Assembly: GCF_029428875.1 (NCBI RefSeq) | Contig: NZ_JAJSOO010000001.1 | Span: 992,001-1,056,000, forward strand | DNA from: Streptomyces sp. JH34 | Lineage (GTDB): Bacteria > Actinomycetota > Actinomycetes > Streptomycetales > Streptomycetaceae | DNA: 64,000 nt | Direction of reading: 5' to 3' | Part shown: in pieces, positions 25,395 to 33,671 of the stretch | Layout of the letters: every line of letters begins with the position of its first letter | How positions within the stretch are numbered: position 1 is the stretch's first letter | The notes under the pieces: generated by a model | What the model saw: only the letters and a program-made list of their open reading frames with translations | Told to the model about the DNA's origin: nothing | Database searches by the model: none | Translations under genes and position numbers: made by a program

Positions 25395-25410
25395 GAGAGA
25401 GCGCTCTCTC
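25395..25410. promoter_or_regulatory. LacI-type operator 2 (DUF1996 side)
   Basis: GAGAGAGCGCTCTCTC is a perfect 16-bp palindrome. It contains the same 12-bp core as the site at 25289-25300. The centres are 108 bp apart, about ten helical turns, which would suit a repression loop. The LacI regulator at 27105 is the nearest candidate. Confidence 0.75.
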
Positions 25411-25463
25411 CCCTGGCCGGGCCCCGGTCAGAGGAATCCCCACTTCCTCGGAACAGGAGTGCC

Positions 25464-26399
25464 GTGCTCTTCCTACGCAGACGTACGAAGCAACACCGCG
25501 GACGCAGGACCCCGCCCCCGTGGCGCTACCGCGTCGCCGGGCTGGCCGCCGCCGCGCTGGCTCTGTCCCTCGTCCAGGCCGGCGCCGGCAACGCGGCCGG
25601 GGACCGGGCGGTCCCGCCCGTACCGGAGGCCGCCGCCGACGTGGTCAGGGTCGCCGAATTCCTCGCGGAGTGCCCCTACACCCACCGGGCCCCGGACGAC
25701 CCGATCGTGCTGCCCAATCTGCCCGGCGCCTCGCACATGCACAGCTTCTTCGGCAACGACTCCACCGACGCCCACTCCGATCTGGCCTCGCTGGAGAAGG
25801 CCGGTACCAGCTGCGCGCCCAGGACCGACCTGTCCTCGTACTGGGTCCCCACGCTGTACGACGGCACCAAGGAGGTGGAGCCGACCGGCACCACCTTCTA
25901 CTACCTCGGTGAAGGCGTGCGGGACGACATCATCCGCACGATCAAGCCGTTCCCCCGCGGGCTCCGGATCGTGGCGGGCAACGCGAAGGCGACCGGCCCC
26001 GACGACAACACGATCTCCCGCTGGTCGTGCCTGCACCACGGCGAGGTCAACCCGTCACACGACTTCGTCAACTGCCCGGCGGGCTCGATGATGGAGAGCT
26101 ACCTGGACTTCCCGCAGTGCTGGAACGGCAGGGACCTCGACTCGGCCGACCACAAGAGCCACATGGCCTATCCGGTGGGCGGCGCCTGTCCGTCGACCCA
26201 TCCCGTCCCGGTGCCCAAACTGCGCCAGGTGCTGCGCTACCCCGTCAACGGCGACCCGGCGCGGTTCCGGCTGGCGTCGGGGCGCGGCTACACGATGCAC
26301 GGTGACTTCTTCAACGTGTGGCCGGAGGCGGAGATGGCGCAACGCGTGCGCGACTGCATCAACGCCATCATCAAGTGCGGCGCCGACGGCACCCCCTGA
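25464..26399 (+). CDS. Secreted DUF1996 domain protein
   Basis: A 311-residue protein. A basic N-terminus (RRRTKQHRGRR) and a hydrophobic core (VAGLAAAALALSLVQAGAG) form a signal sequence with a likely Ala cleavage site. The mature part is one DUF1996 domain with PNLPGASHMHSFFGN, a run of conserved cysteines (AECPY, WSCLHHG, VNCPAG, QCWNG) and YTMHGDFFNVW. DUF1996 proteins are secreted by actinomycetes and fungi, sometimes joined to carbohydrate-binding modules. The activity is unknown. The GTG at 25464 follows CAGGAG. The strong promoter with a LacI-type operator suggests carbohydrate-controlled expression. Confidence 0.88.
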   Translation: MLFLRRRTKQHRGRRTPPPWRYRVAGLAAAALALSLVQAGAGNAAGDRAVPPVPEAAADVVRVAEFLAECPYTHRAPDDPIVLPNLPGASHMHSFFGNDSTDAHSDLASLEKAGTSCAPRTDLSSYWVPTLYDGTKEVEPTGTTFYYLGEGVRDDIIRTIKPFPRGLRIVAGNAKATGPDDNTISRWSCLHHGEVNPSHDFVNCPAGSMMESYLDFPQCWNGRDLDSADHKSHMAYPVGGACPSTHPVPVPKLRQVLRYPVNGDPARFRLASGRGYTMHGDFFNVWPEAEMAQRVRDCINAIIKCGADGTP

Positions 26400-26424
26400 C
26401 CGTTCGTCCGTCCCCCCGCCCACC

Positions 26425-26462
26425 GGTGCCTGCCCGGGTCCTCCCGGGCCCGGGCAGGCACC
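26425..26462 (+). terminator. Terminator hairpin after the DUF1996 gene
   Basis: GGTGCCTGCCCGGG (26425-26438) pairs perfectly with 26449-26462 around a 10-nt loop. It begins 26 nt after the DUF1996 stop and ends shortly before the ribosome binding site of the DUF305 gene. The downstream genes would therefore depend on read-through or a weak promoter. Confidence 0.8.
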
Positions 26463-26482
26463 TCCGCGCAAGGACACCGCCC

Positions 26483-27097
26483 ATGCCCGCTCGTCTCACC
26501 GCATCGATACTCCTCCTGCTCACCGCCCTGTCCGCGTGCGCCCGGGAAGGGGATTCAGGGTCCGTGCCGTCCGCCACGGCGGTAGCGCCCGCCCCCTCCG
26601 CGAACCCGACCGACTCCGCCTGGATCCAGTTGATGATCCCCATGGACCAACAGGCCGTCGCCCTGTTGGATCTGGCCGCCGAGAAGGCCACCGGCCCCCG
26701 GCTCCGGGCCTGGGCCGCCCGACTGCGGACGGACCAGGCCGCCGAACTGACGGAGCTACGGGGGCTGCGGACGCGGATGGGACTGCCGGACACCGATCTG
26801 CACGAGGGACACGACATGCCCGGCATGGTGACCGCCGGGGACCTCGCGAGCGCCCGCGCGTCGGAGGGCGCCGCGTTCGACCGCCTGCTGGTGGCGCAGA
26901 TCCAGGACCATCTGCGCCAGTCGCAGCAGGTCTCACGTTCGGAGACGACGGCCGGCAGCGGGGCCGAGGCCACAGCACGTGCCCGGGAGCTCGTCACCGC
27001 GCGCGGGAGACAGCTGGCCTCGCTGACATCGCTGTGCGCGGGCAGGGCCGCTGACGTGCCGGAACCCTTCGCCTGCCACTCGGATCACCCGGTATAA
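26483..27097 (+). CDS. DUF305 family lipoprotein
   Basis: A 204-residue protein with a lipoprotein signal (MPARLTASILLLLTALSAC, lipid cysteine at position 19). The mature domain is a DUF305 ferritin-like four-helix bundle, with MIPMDQQAVALLDLAAEKA, LRTDQAAELTEL and HEGHDMPGMV. The usual His-rich HHxQA core is partly lost (MDQQAV instead of HHQQAV), so metal binding may be reduced. DUF305 proteins have been linked with copper handling. The ATG at 26483 follows AAGGA. The next gene, a LacI regulator, starts 7 nt after its stop. Confidence 0.82.
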   Translation: MPARLTASILLLLTALSACAREGDSGSVPSATAVAPAPSANPTDSAWIQLMIPMDQQAVALLDLAAEKATGPRLRAWAARLRTDQAAELTELRGLRTRMGLPDTDLHEGHDMPGMVTAGDLASARASEGAAFDRLLVAQIQDHLRQSQQVSRSETTAGSGAEATARARELVTARGRQLASLTSLCAGRAADVPEPFACHSDHPV

Positions 27098-27104
27098 AGA
27101 CTGC

Positions 27105-28160
27105 ATGACTGCCGATGTCCCGCCGCCCGTACGCCCCGCCACCCTGGAGGACGTGGCCGCGGTGGCGGGCGTCTCCCGGGCGACCGTGTCCCGTGTCATC
27201 AACGGTGCGACCACGGTGGACCCGGCGTTGCGCCGGGTCGTGGAGGAGGCTGTGGCGACGACGGGCTACGTCCCCAACCGGGCGGCGCGTTCCCTGGTGA
27301 CCCGGCGGACGGATTCGATCGCGCTGGTCGTGTCGGAGCGCGAACGGCGCCGCGTCTCCGAGCCGTTCATCGGCCGGATGTTCTCCGACCCTCACTTCGG
27401 GCGTGTGGTCGCCGGGCTGATGGACGTACTGCGCCCGGCCGGGATCCAGATGGTGCTGATGCTGTCCGACGACGAGGCGTCCCGCAATCAGCTCCTGTCG
27501 TATCTGCGCCAGGGGCACGTCGACGGAGTGGTGCTGATCTCCTCGCACGCCGACGATCCGCTGCCCGGTCTGCTCCACGACACCCGGCTGCCCGCCGTGC
27601 TGGCCGGCCGGCCCCGCAACCCGTCGCCGCTCACCTATGTCGAGGCGGACCAGCGGGCCGGGGCGCAGATGGCGGCCGAGCACCTGGCGAGCCTGGGGCG
27701 ACGGCGCATCGGCACGATCGCGGGTCCGCAGGACATGCCCGCCGGGCAGGTGCGTCTCACGGGTTTCCTGGACGCGCTGGGGCAGCACGGTATCGGGGAC
27801 GTGGTGACCGCCGAAGGGGGTTTCACCCACGCGGGCGGCGCGGCGGCGATGCGGCAGCTGCTCCGTGAACGGCCCGATCTGGACGCGGTGTTCATCGCCT
27901 CGGACCTGATGGCGCAGGGCGCGCTGCCCGTACTCCTGCGGGCGGGCAGGGACGTGCCCGGCGACGTGGCCGTGGTGGGCTTCGACGACAGCACCGCGGC
28001 GGTCGCGTGCGATCCGCCGCTCACGACCGTGCGTCAGCCGGTGGAGGAGATGGCTGCCGAGATGGCGCGGCTCCTCCTGAAGCAGATCGGCAGCCCGGCC
28101 GACGGCCCCGCGCCGTCCGTGGTGTTCCATCCCACGCTGGTGCGGCGCGAGAGCGCCTGA
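27105..28160 (+). CDS. LacI-family transcriptional regulator
   Basis: A 351-residue repressor. The LacI helix-turn-helix and hinge are at residues about 12-65 (TLEDVAAVAGVSRATVSRVI and PNRAARSLVTRRT). A periplasmic-binding-type sugar domain follows, with VDGVVLISSHADDPLP and the dimer motif GDVAVVGFDDSTAAVACDPP. Hinge and helix residues fit regulators binding palindromes with a central CG, as found at 25289 and 25395. It shares a transcription unit with the DUF305 gene and converges on the phosphodiesterase gene. The effector is unknown. Confidence 0.92.
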   Translation: MTADVPPPVRPATLEDVAAVAGVSRATVSRVINGATTVDPALRRVVEEAVATTGYVPNRAARSLVTRRTDSIALVVSERERRRVSEPFIGRMFSDPHFGRVVAGLMDVLRPAGIQMVLMLSDDEASRNQLLSYLRQGHVDGVVLISSHADDPLPGLLHDTRLPAVLAGRPRNPSPLTYVEADQRAGAQMAAEHLASLGRRRIGTIAGPQDMPAGQVRLTGFLDALGQHGIGDVVTAEGGFTHAGGAAAMRQLLRERPDLDAVFIASDLMAQGALPVLLRAGRDVPGDVAVVGFDDSTAAVACDPPLTTVRQPVEEMAAEMARLLLKQIGSPADGPAPSVVFHPTLVRRESA

Positions 28161-28169
28161 CCCCAGGCC

Positions 28170-30473
28170 TCATCCCCGCGCGCCGGGCACGGTGTCACCG
28201 GGATCCGGGACGGACGGAAGGGGGCGGAGCACACGGACCGGCCCCTCGGCCACCTCCCCGGGCCGGCCCGGGGATGCGGGGCCGACCGGTCCGAGCGGTT
28301 CCCCGGCCGGTCCGCCGGCGAACGGTTCGTCCACCCGGTCCGCCCCCGTGAAGCCCTCCTGCCGCAGTGGCACCTGGGGGCCGGAGAGCTCCCTCAGCCA
28401 GCGCGCCAGCACCCGGTGCACCGCCTCCGCCCCGACGACGGGACCGGCCGGACCCGCAGGAGCGCCGGAGCCGGCAGGCCCGGGAGCGGGCACCACCCTC
28501 GCCGGAGCGTCCGAAGCCGTGTCCCGAGGGGTGTCCGCCGCCACCGCGTCCAACGGGTCCGTCAGTGTCCGCGGCCACAGCAGGAACGGCCGCGACTGTT
28601 CGCCGCCCAGCCCTCCGTGCGAACCGATCTGCTCCTCGAAGGCGTGGACGCTGCCGGACCCGGGGTCGTACATCGAGTTGACCATCACATCCGCGACGTG
28701 CGGGAAGCCGTCGGTCCGCCGTACCGCGTCCGCCGCGCCGGCCCCGAAGGCGGCGATCGGTCCGTCCCCGTCGCGCAGGTCCGCCACCGGGATCTCCGCC
28801 CCGCCCCGCCCGAGCACGACCGATCCGTGCTTCTGGCTCCGTACGAGCAGGAAGCCGATCCCCGGATGGGCGGCGAGCGTACCGAGCAGCGCGGGGTAGC
28901 GGCGGTCGAGCTGCTCGCGCGAGGCCCGCCCCTCGATGTCCGGGAACGACAGCAGCCCGAGATTGCCGGAGGCGAGCACGACCGGGTCGGAGGCTTTGGC
29001 CGGGTGATGCGCGTCCTGTTCCCCGACGACGGGCCTGTGCAGCGCGATGCGCACGGCGTCGCGGGCCTCCGACGCGCTGCGGGTGCGTTGCGCCCTGCGG
29101 GGGACGGGCAGCCCGCAGCCGGCCCGTACGAGGTCCTTGAGCGTGAGGCCGTACCGTCCCGCGAAGGTCTCCCCCGGGCTCTGACCGTGGTCCGACAGCA
29201 GCACGATCCGGTAGGCGCGGGGGGTGTGGTCCGCGATCTTCAGGATGAGGCCGAGCGAACGGTCGAGCCGTGTCAGGACCTTCCCCGCGTCCCGGCTGTG
29301 CGGGCCCGAGTGGTGGGCCACCTCGTCGTAGGCGACGAGGTCGGCGTAGACGGCGGTGCGTCCCGCGAACATGTCGCCGATCACGGCGGCGACCACCACG
29401 TCGCGTTCGACGACGGTCGCGAAGGCCCTGATGAAGGGATAGAGCCCGCCGCGCTTGACCCGGGGGGACTCCTTGCGCACCCGTGCCCGGACGGACTGGC
29501 CGATCTCCCGGACCACCTCGGCGACGAAGGACAGGGCCGTACGGACGGCGTTGGCGGGGTCGGAGAAGTAGGCGAAGTAGCCGGCGCGTGAGCCGCGCCC
29601 CTTGCCGAGCCTGGCGGCCATCGACAGGACCAGGGCGAGCTCCTCCGCGCCACCGCTGAAGAGGTTGCCCCGGCTCGCGCCGTCGACGGTGAGCAGGCCG
29701 CCCTCATGGGTGCGGGCTATGGCCCTGCGCTGCAGTTCGAGGGCGCTCGCCGGTCTGCTGGAGACCATGACGGTGCCGGTCTCCTTCTCGAACCAGCGGA
29801 AGGCGGGGACGTCGAAGTTGCTCCCGTGCAGGATGCCCAGCTGGCTGGCGCCGGTCTGGCTGGACCAGTCGGTGGTCCACGGGGTGAGCCGGTGGCCCGC
29901 CTCGTCGGCGAGCAGGCCGGCCACGGTCGGCATGATGCCGTCCGCCGCCGCCCGCTCGAGCACGTCGTGGCCGACACCGTCGAGCTGGACGAAGACGATT
30001 CCGGGCGGTCCACCGCGCCCTCCGTCCGCGCTCCGCGGCATGCCGCTGCGTCTGCGGCGCCGGTCGGCGAGCCTGGAGAGCCGGCGCCGGTAGGCGTCGT
30101 CGTCACGGACCGCGAGGGCGGTGGAGGTCGCGGAGGCGACGGCGGACATGACGGCCGCCACGACGACGGCGGTCTCCGGGTCGGCGTCGCCGCGCCCGTC
30201 GGGGATGAGCCGCAGCGCTATCAGCAGCAGCGATCCGTTGAGGAAGAAGACCAGGGCGCCCAGCACCAGGGCGGGCACGATGAGCAGCGCCCTGACGAGT
30301 ACCGGCCACACCAGGGCCGAGAGCAGGCCGAACGCGCCGGCCCCCCAGGCCGCGGTGAAGGCCGTCCTGGTGACCGTGTCGCCGTCGTCGGCCTGGAGCT
30401 GGAAGTCCGGCAGGATCCCGGCGAGCGCCAGCATGGTGAGTGTGGAGACGGCCCACACCGAGATCACGCGCAT
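28170..30473 (-). CDS. Membrane protein with holin-like N-terminus and alkaline phosphatase/nucleotide pyrophosphatase domain
   Basis: A 767-residue protein. The first 130 residues form four hydrophobic segments resembling the phage-holin-4 superfamily (VWAVSTLTMLALAGILPDF). After an Arg-rich linker, residues about 160-630 are a phosphodiesterase of the alkaline phosphatase superfamily. Metal-site motifs are VQLDGVGHDVLE, the nucleophile region WSSQTGASQLGIL, YDEVAHHSGPHS and LLSDHGQSPG. The C-terminal 110 residues are Pro/Gly-rich and look disordered. The substrate is unknown; a lipid-linked or nucleotide phosphoester is possible. The ATG at 30473 has a GGGGGGAA site; a longer start at 30527 is also open. 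Confidence 0.82.
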   Translation of the reverse strand: MRVISVWAVSTLTMLALAGILPDFQLQADDGDTVTRTAFTAAWGAGAFGLLSALVWPVLVRALLIVPALVLGALVFFLNGSLLLIALRLIPDGRGDADPETAVVVAAVMSAVASATSTALAVRDDDAYRRRLSRLADRRRRRSGMPRSADGGRGGPPGIVFVQLDGVGHDVLERAAADGIMPTVAGLLADEAGHRLTPWTTDWSSQTGASQLGILHGSNFDVPAFRWFEKETGTVMVSSRPASALELQRRAIARTHEGGLLTVDGASRGNLFSGGAEELALVLSMAARLGKGRGSRAGYFAYFSDPANAVRTALSFVAEVVREIGQSVRARVRKESPRVKRGGLYPFIRAFATVVERDVVVAAVIGDMFAGRTAVYADLVAYDEVAHHSGPHSRDAGKVLTRLDRSLGLILKIADHTPRAYRIVLLSDHGQSPGETFAGRYGLTLKDLVRAGCGLPVPRRAQRTRSASEARDAVRIALHRPVVGEQDAHHPAKASDPVVLASGNLGLLSFPDIEGRASREQLDRRYPALLGTLAAHPGIGFLLVRSQKHGSVVLGRGGAEIPVADLRDGDGPIAAFGAGAADAVRRTDGFPHVADVMVNSMYDPGSGSVHAFEEQIGSHGGLGGEQSRPFLLWPRTLTDPLDAVAADTPRDTASDAPARVVPAPGPAGSGAPAGPAGPVVGAEAVHRVLARWLRELSGPQVPLRQEGFTGADRVDEPFAGGPAGEPLGPVGPASPGRPGEVAEGPVRVLRPLPSVPDPGDTVPGARG

Positions 30474-30614
30474 GAGGGTTCCCCCCGCCTTACGCCATCG
30501 CCGGTCACTCACGCCGTTCCACCTCACGTCCGGGCCCGGTGTACGTCATGGGCCCGCGTCAAGCCTGTCACAGCCCGTTCGGAGGCTCGTGGGGCCCCGG
30601 GCCGTCCGCGGGGC

Positions 30615-31031
30615 TCAGCAGCCGTCGTATCCTGCGGTCGGCATGGAGAGCCTGCGGTGGACGCTGGCCTTGCTGCGAGCGGTGTAGACGGGCTCCTCGA
30701 GTCCGGCGAGCTCGAAGCGCACACCACGGCGCTCGCACTCGCCCGCGAAGTCCGGGACCGAGACGAGTGCCCGCGCCAGTACCCGGTCGTTGGGGGCCAC
30801 GAACAGGTCGACCTGTCCGCTCTCGACGTCCGCCCAAAGGGCTCGGTGATCGGGGCGCAGCCCGTAGACGCGGAGCTGACGGGTGACGACGTACCCCTCT
30901 CCGGCGGCCCAGCGTGCGCACATGGCGTGCTGGCTGCGGGTGTCGACGAGGAACGGGTCACCGTCGAGCTCTTCCAGCGGTGTGAGGCTGGCGATGGCCG
31001 CCACCCGTACGTCCGCGACGACGTCGCCCAT
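30615..31031 (-). CDS. Conserved-looking hypothetical protein
   Basis: A 138-residue soluble protein starting at the ATG 31031, which is preceded by GGGGGGAGC; an ATG at 31067 is also in frame. Recognisable blocks are LTPLEELDGDPFLVDTRSQH, YVVTRQLRVYGLRPDHRALW and GQVDLFVAPNDRVLARALV. There is no membrane segment and no motif I can assign. Codon usage and the ribosome binding site argue for a real gene. It is divergent from the metallo-beta-lactamase gene at 31211. Confidence 0.65.
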   Translation of the reverse strand: MGDVVADVRVAAIASLTPLEELDGDPFLVDTRSQHAMCARWAAGEGYVVTRQLRVYGLRPDHRALWADVESGQVDLFVAPNDRVLARALVSVPDFAGECERRGVRFELAGLEEPVYTARSKASVHRRLSMPTAGYDGC

Positions 31032-31210
31032 GAACCGCTCCCCCCGAGCCCGGATACCGGTGAGCATCCTACCCGCGCGGTAGCCCTCCGTAGCCGCTCG
31101 CTGCCGTACCGCGTCCGGCGTGAAGGAGCACTCCGGCGTGGGAGGGGCGCGGACCGCCTACCCTCGTACGCGTAGGGCGACGTCGTGGGCACGGACGAGG
31201 AGGCGGGACG

Positions 31211-31987
31211 GTGGAGGTCACCTGGTGGGGTCATGCCACCTGCACGATCGAGGACTCCGGGGTCCGGGTGCTGACCGACCCGCTGTTCGCGCGGCGCTTC
31301 GCGCATCTGCGCCGTCGGCGGGGCGAGGTCCCTCCGCCCGAGGCCGCGGTCGCCGACGCCGTCCTGATCTCCCACCTGCACTCCGACCATCTGCATCTCC
31401 CCTCCCTGGCCCGCCTCGCCCCCGGCAGCCTGCTGATCGTGCCCCGCGGTGCCGTCGGGGCCGTCCCGGGCCTGCGCCTGCTGCGCCGGGTGCGCGGACT
31501 CCGGATCTCCGAGGTCGCCCCCGGGGACACGGTGCGGGTCGGCGAGGTCCTGGTCCGCGCGGTCCCGGCCCTGCACGACGGACGCCGTCTCCCGGTCGGC
31601 CCGCACCGGGTGCCCGCGCTCGGGTACGTCGTCGAGGGCGAGGCCCGCACCTATTTCGCGGGGGACACCGGACTGTTCGACGCCATGGCCGACGCGGTGG
31701 GGCCGGTGGACGTGGCTCTGCTCCCGGTCGGCGGCTGGGGGCCGAACCTGGGCCACCACCACCTGGACGCGGCCCGTGCCGCGCAGGTGCTGACGCTGCT
31801 GGAGCCCCGGTCCGCGGTTCCGGTGCACTACGGCACGTACTGGCCGATCGGGATGGACGGGGTCCGGCCGCACGAGTTCCACGCGCCGGGTGACGAGTTC
31901 GTGCGCCAGGCGTCCCTGGTCGCACCGGGGGTGGCGGTGCACCGGCTGGGGCACGGCGAGCATGTGAGGCCGGAGGCCCGTAGGTGA
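31211..31987 (+). CDS. Metallo-beta-lactamase-fold hydrolase (UlaG-like)
   Basis: A 258-residue MBL-fold protein with WGHATCTIE, the zinc motif SHLHSDHLHL and FAGDTGLFD, plus a C-terminal histidine in VPVHYGTYWP. The group includes UlaG-type lactonases and phosphodiesterases, but the substrate cannot be read. The GTG at 31211 is preceded by GAGGAGGCGG. The stop overlaps the DedA gene start by 4 nt, so the two are co-translated. Confidence 0.9.
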   Translation: MEVTWWGHATCTIEDSGVRVLTDPLFARRFAHLRRRRGEVPPPEAAVADAVLISHLHSDHLHLPSLARLAPGSLLIVPRGAVGAVPGLRLLRRVRGLRISEVAPGDTVRVGEVLVRAVPALHDGRRLPVGPHRVPALGYVVEGEARTYFAGDTGLFDAMADAVGPVDVALLPVGGWGPNLGHHHLDAARAAQVLTLLEPRSAVPVHYGTYWPIGMDGVRPHEFHAPGDEFVRQASLVAPGVAVHRLGHGEHVRPEARR

Positions 31988-32604
31988 TCGATGAAGTGCT
32001 GGGGCAGCTGCCGACGGAGTCGACGCAGCAGGCCGTCGGCTACCCGACGTTGTTCCTGCTGGTGGCGCTGGGGTCGCTGGTGCCGGTGATTCCGACGGGT
32101 GCGCTGGTGAGTACGGCGGCCGTCGTGACGCTGCACCAGACGTCACCGTTCGCCCTGCTCGTCGTGTTCGCCGTGGCGTCGGGAGCGGCCTTCCTCGGGG
32201 ACATATGCCTGTTCTGGCTGGGACAGCGGGGGGTCCGCTCGGAGCACGGCTCGAAGTGGCTGGAGGCGATCACCAGCAGAGCCGCTCCGGAGCGGCTCGC
32301 GCAGGCGCAGCGGAAGCTGGACGACCACGACACGATGGTGCTGGTGCTGTCCCGGCTGGTGCCGGCCGGGCGGATACCCGTGATGCTGGCCTGTCTGCTC
32401 GGCCGGATGCCGTTGCGGCAGTTCGCCCGTGGCGACGTGCCCGCGTGTCTGGCCTGGGCGGCGACGTACCAGCTGATCGGGATCCTGGGCGGTTCGCTGT
32501 TCCCGGAGCCGTGGGAGGGTGTGCTCGCGGCGGTCGTGCTGACGCTGCTGATCAGCGGGACCCCGGCGCTCTGGCGGCGGCTGAGGGCGCGTACGGCCGA
32601 CTGA
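31984..32604 (+). CDS. DedA family membrane protein
   Basis: A 206-residue integral membrane protein with about five hydrophobic segments. The DedA/SNARE-associated signature region includes ASGAAFLGDICLFWLGQRG, and VLVLSRLVPAGRIPVMLACL resembles the conserved R-x-[IV]-P-[GV] motif. DedA proteins are involved in lipid-carrier (undecaprenyl phosphate) or phospholipid flipping and membrane homeostasis. It is translationally coupled to the MBL-fold gene before it. The gene converges on a second MBL-fold gene. Confidence 0.85.
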   Translation: MIDEVLGQLPTESTQQAVGYPTLFLLVALGSLVPVIPTGALVSTAAVVTLHQTSPFALLVVFAVASGAAFLGDICLFWLGQRGVRSEHGSKWLEAITSRAAPERLAQAQRKLDDHDTMVLVLSRLVPAGRIPVMLACLLGRMPLRQFARGDVPACLAWAATYQLIGILGGSLFPEPWEGVLAAVVLTLLISGTPALWRRLRARTAD

Positions 32605-32632
32605 GGAGCCGGAGGCGGCCCGTCCGGGCACG

Positions 32633-33658
32633 TCAGGTATCCAGGACACGTGAGCCGCCGACCGGCAGGTCCCAGAGGTCGCCCCGCGGGTATCCGGCCT
32701 GCTGCCAGGCCGTGCGGAGCCGGGTCAGCGGTTCGAGCACCGGTTCGGCGGAGAGCAGGAACGTCGCCCAGTGCATCGGTGCCATCGCGCGGGCGCCGAG
32801 ATCCGTGTACGCCTGCACGGCCTCCTCGGGGTCGGTGTGCACGTCGGAGAGCCACCAGCGCGGTTCGTACGCGCCGATGGGCAGCATGGCCAGGTCCAGG
32901 TCCGGGTAGCGGCGGCCGATCTCCTTGAACCAGTGGCCGTAGCCGGTGTCCCCCGCGAAGTAGAGCCGGCGCCCGGCCCCGTCGCCGATCACCCAGCCGC
33001 CCCACAGGGACCGGCAGGTGTCCAGGAGGGTGCGTTTGGACCAGTGGTGGGAAGGCACGAAGTCGAACCGGACACCGCCCAGTTCCACGGACTCCCACCA
33101 GTCGAGTTCGGTGACGCAGGTGAAGCGGCGGCGGCGGCACCAGCGGCCGAGACCCGCGGGCACCAGCAGCGGGGTGTGCCTCGGGAGCCTGCGGAGCGTG
33201 GGCGCGTCCAGGTGGTCGTAGTGGTTGTGGCTGATCAGGACCGCGTCGACGGGCGGCAGTTCCTCCCAGCGCACGCCGGCGGGGGTGATGCGGGCCGGGG
33301 TGCCCAGGATGCGTCGCGACCAGACCGGGTCGGTGAGGACGGTGAGGCCGCCGATACGGATGACCCAGCTGGCGTGTCCGGCCCAGGTGACGGCCATCGT
33401 GTCCGGCCCCGCGGCGGGGAGTGGCTGGGGGGCGTACGGCAGCCGGTGGATGCCCCTCAGGCCCTCGGCGTTGGGCCGCATGGACCGCTCCCTGGCCAGA
33501 CGGGTCATGCCCCTGACACCCGGGAGGGGGGCGGTGAGGCGGTCCGCGAAGCTGCGGGGCCAGGTCCGGAGCTCTCCGAGACGGCGCGGAGCGGCGACGG
33601 GACGGCCGGCGGGCGCGGGGCCGGCTCCGGCGAACGGGCGCTCGGTCTGTTCCGTCAT
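32633..33658 (-). CDS. Metallo-beta-lactamase-fold hydrolase (NAPE-PLD-like)
   Basis: A 341-residue protein with TWAGHASWVIRIGGLTVLTD, the zinc motif SHNHYDHLD, HHWSKRTLLDTCRSLWGGWV and FAGDTGYG. This arrangement matches N-acyl-phosphatidylethanolamine phospholipase-D-like MBL proteins, which suggests a phosphodiester substrate, possibly a lipid. The ATG at 33658 follows AGGAG at the right distance; an ATG at 33685 overlaps the previous gene. It lies 13 nt after the aminotransferase-like gene, so both are likely one transcript. Confidence 0.88.
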   Translation of the reverse strand: MTEQTERPFAGAGPAPAGRPVAAPRRLGELRTWPRSFADRLTAPLPGVRGMTRLARERSMRPNAEGLRGIHRLPYAPQPLPAAGPDTMAVTWAGHASWVIRIGGLTVLTDPVWSRRILGTPARITPAGVRWEELPPVDAVLISHNHYDHLDAPTLRRLPRHTPLLVPAGLGRWCRRRRFTCVTELDWWESVELGGVRFDFVPSHHWSKRTLLDTCRSLWGGWVIGDGAGRRLYFAGDTGYGHWFKEIGRRYPDLDLAMLPIGAYEPRWWLSDVHTDPEEAVQAYTDLGARAMAPMHWATFLLSAEPVLEPLTRLRTAWQQAGYPRGDLWDLPVGGSRVLDT

Positions 33659-33671
33659 CGAGAGGCTCCTG

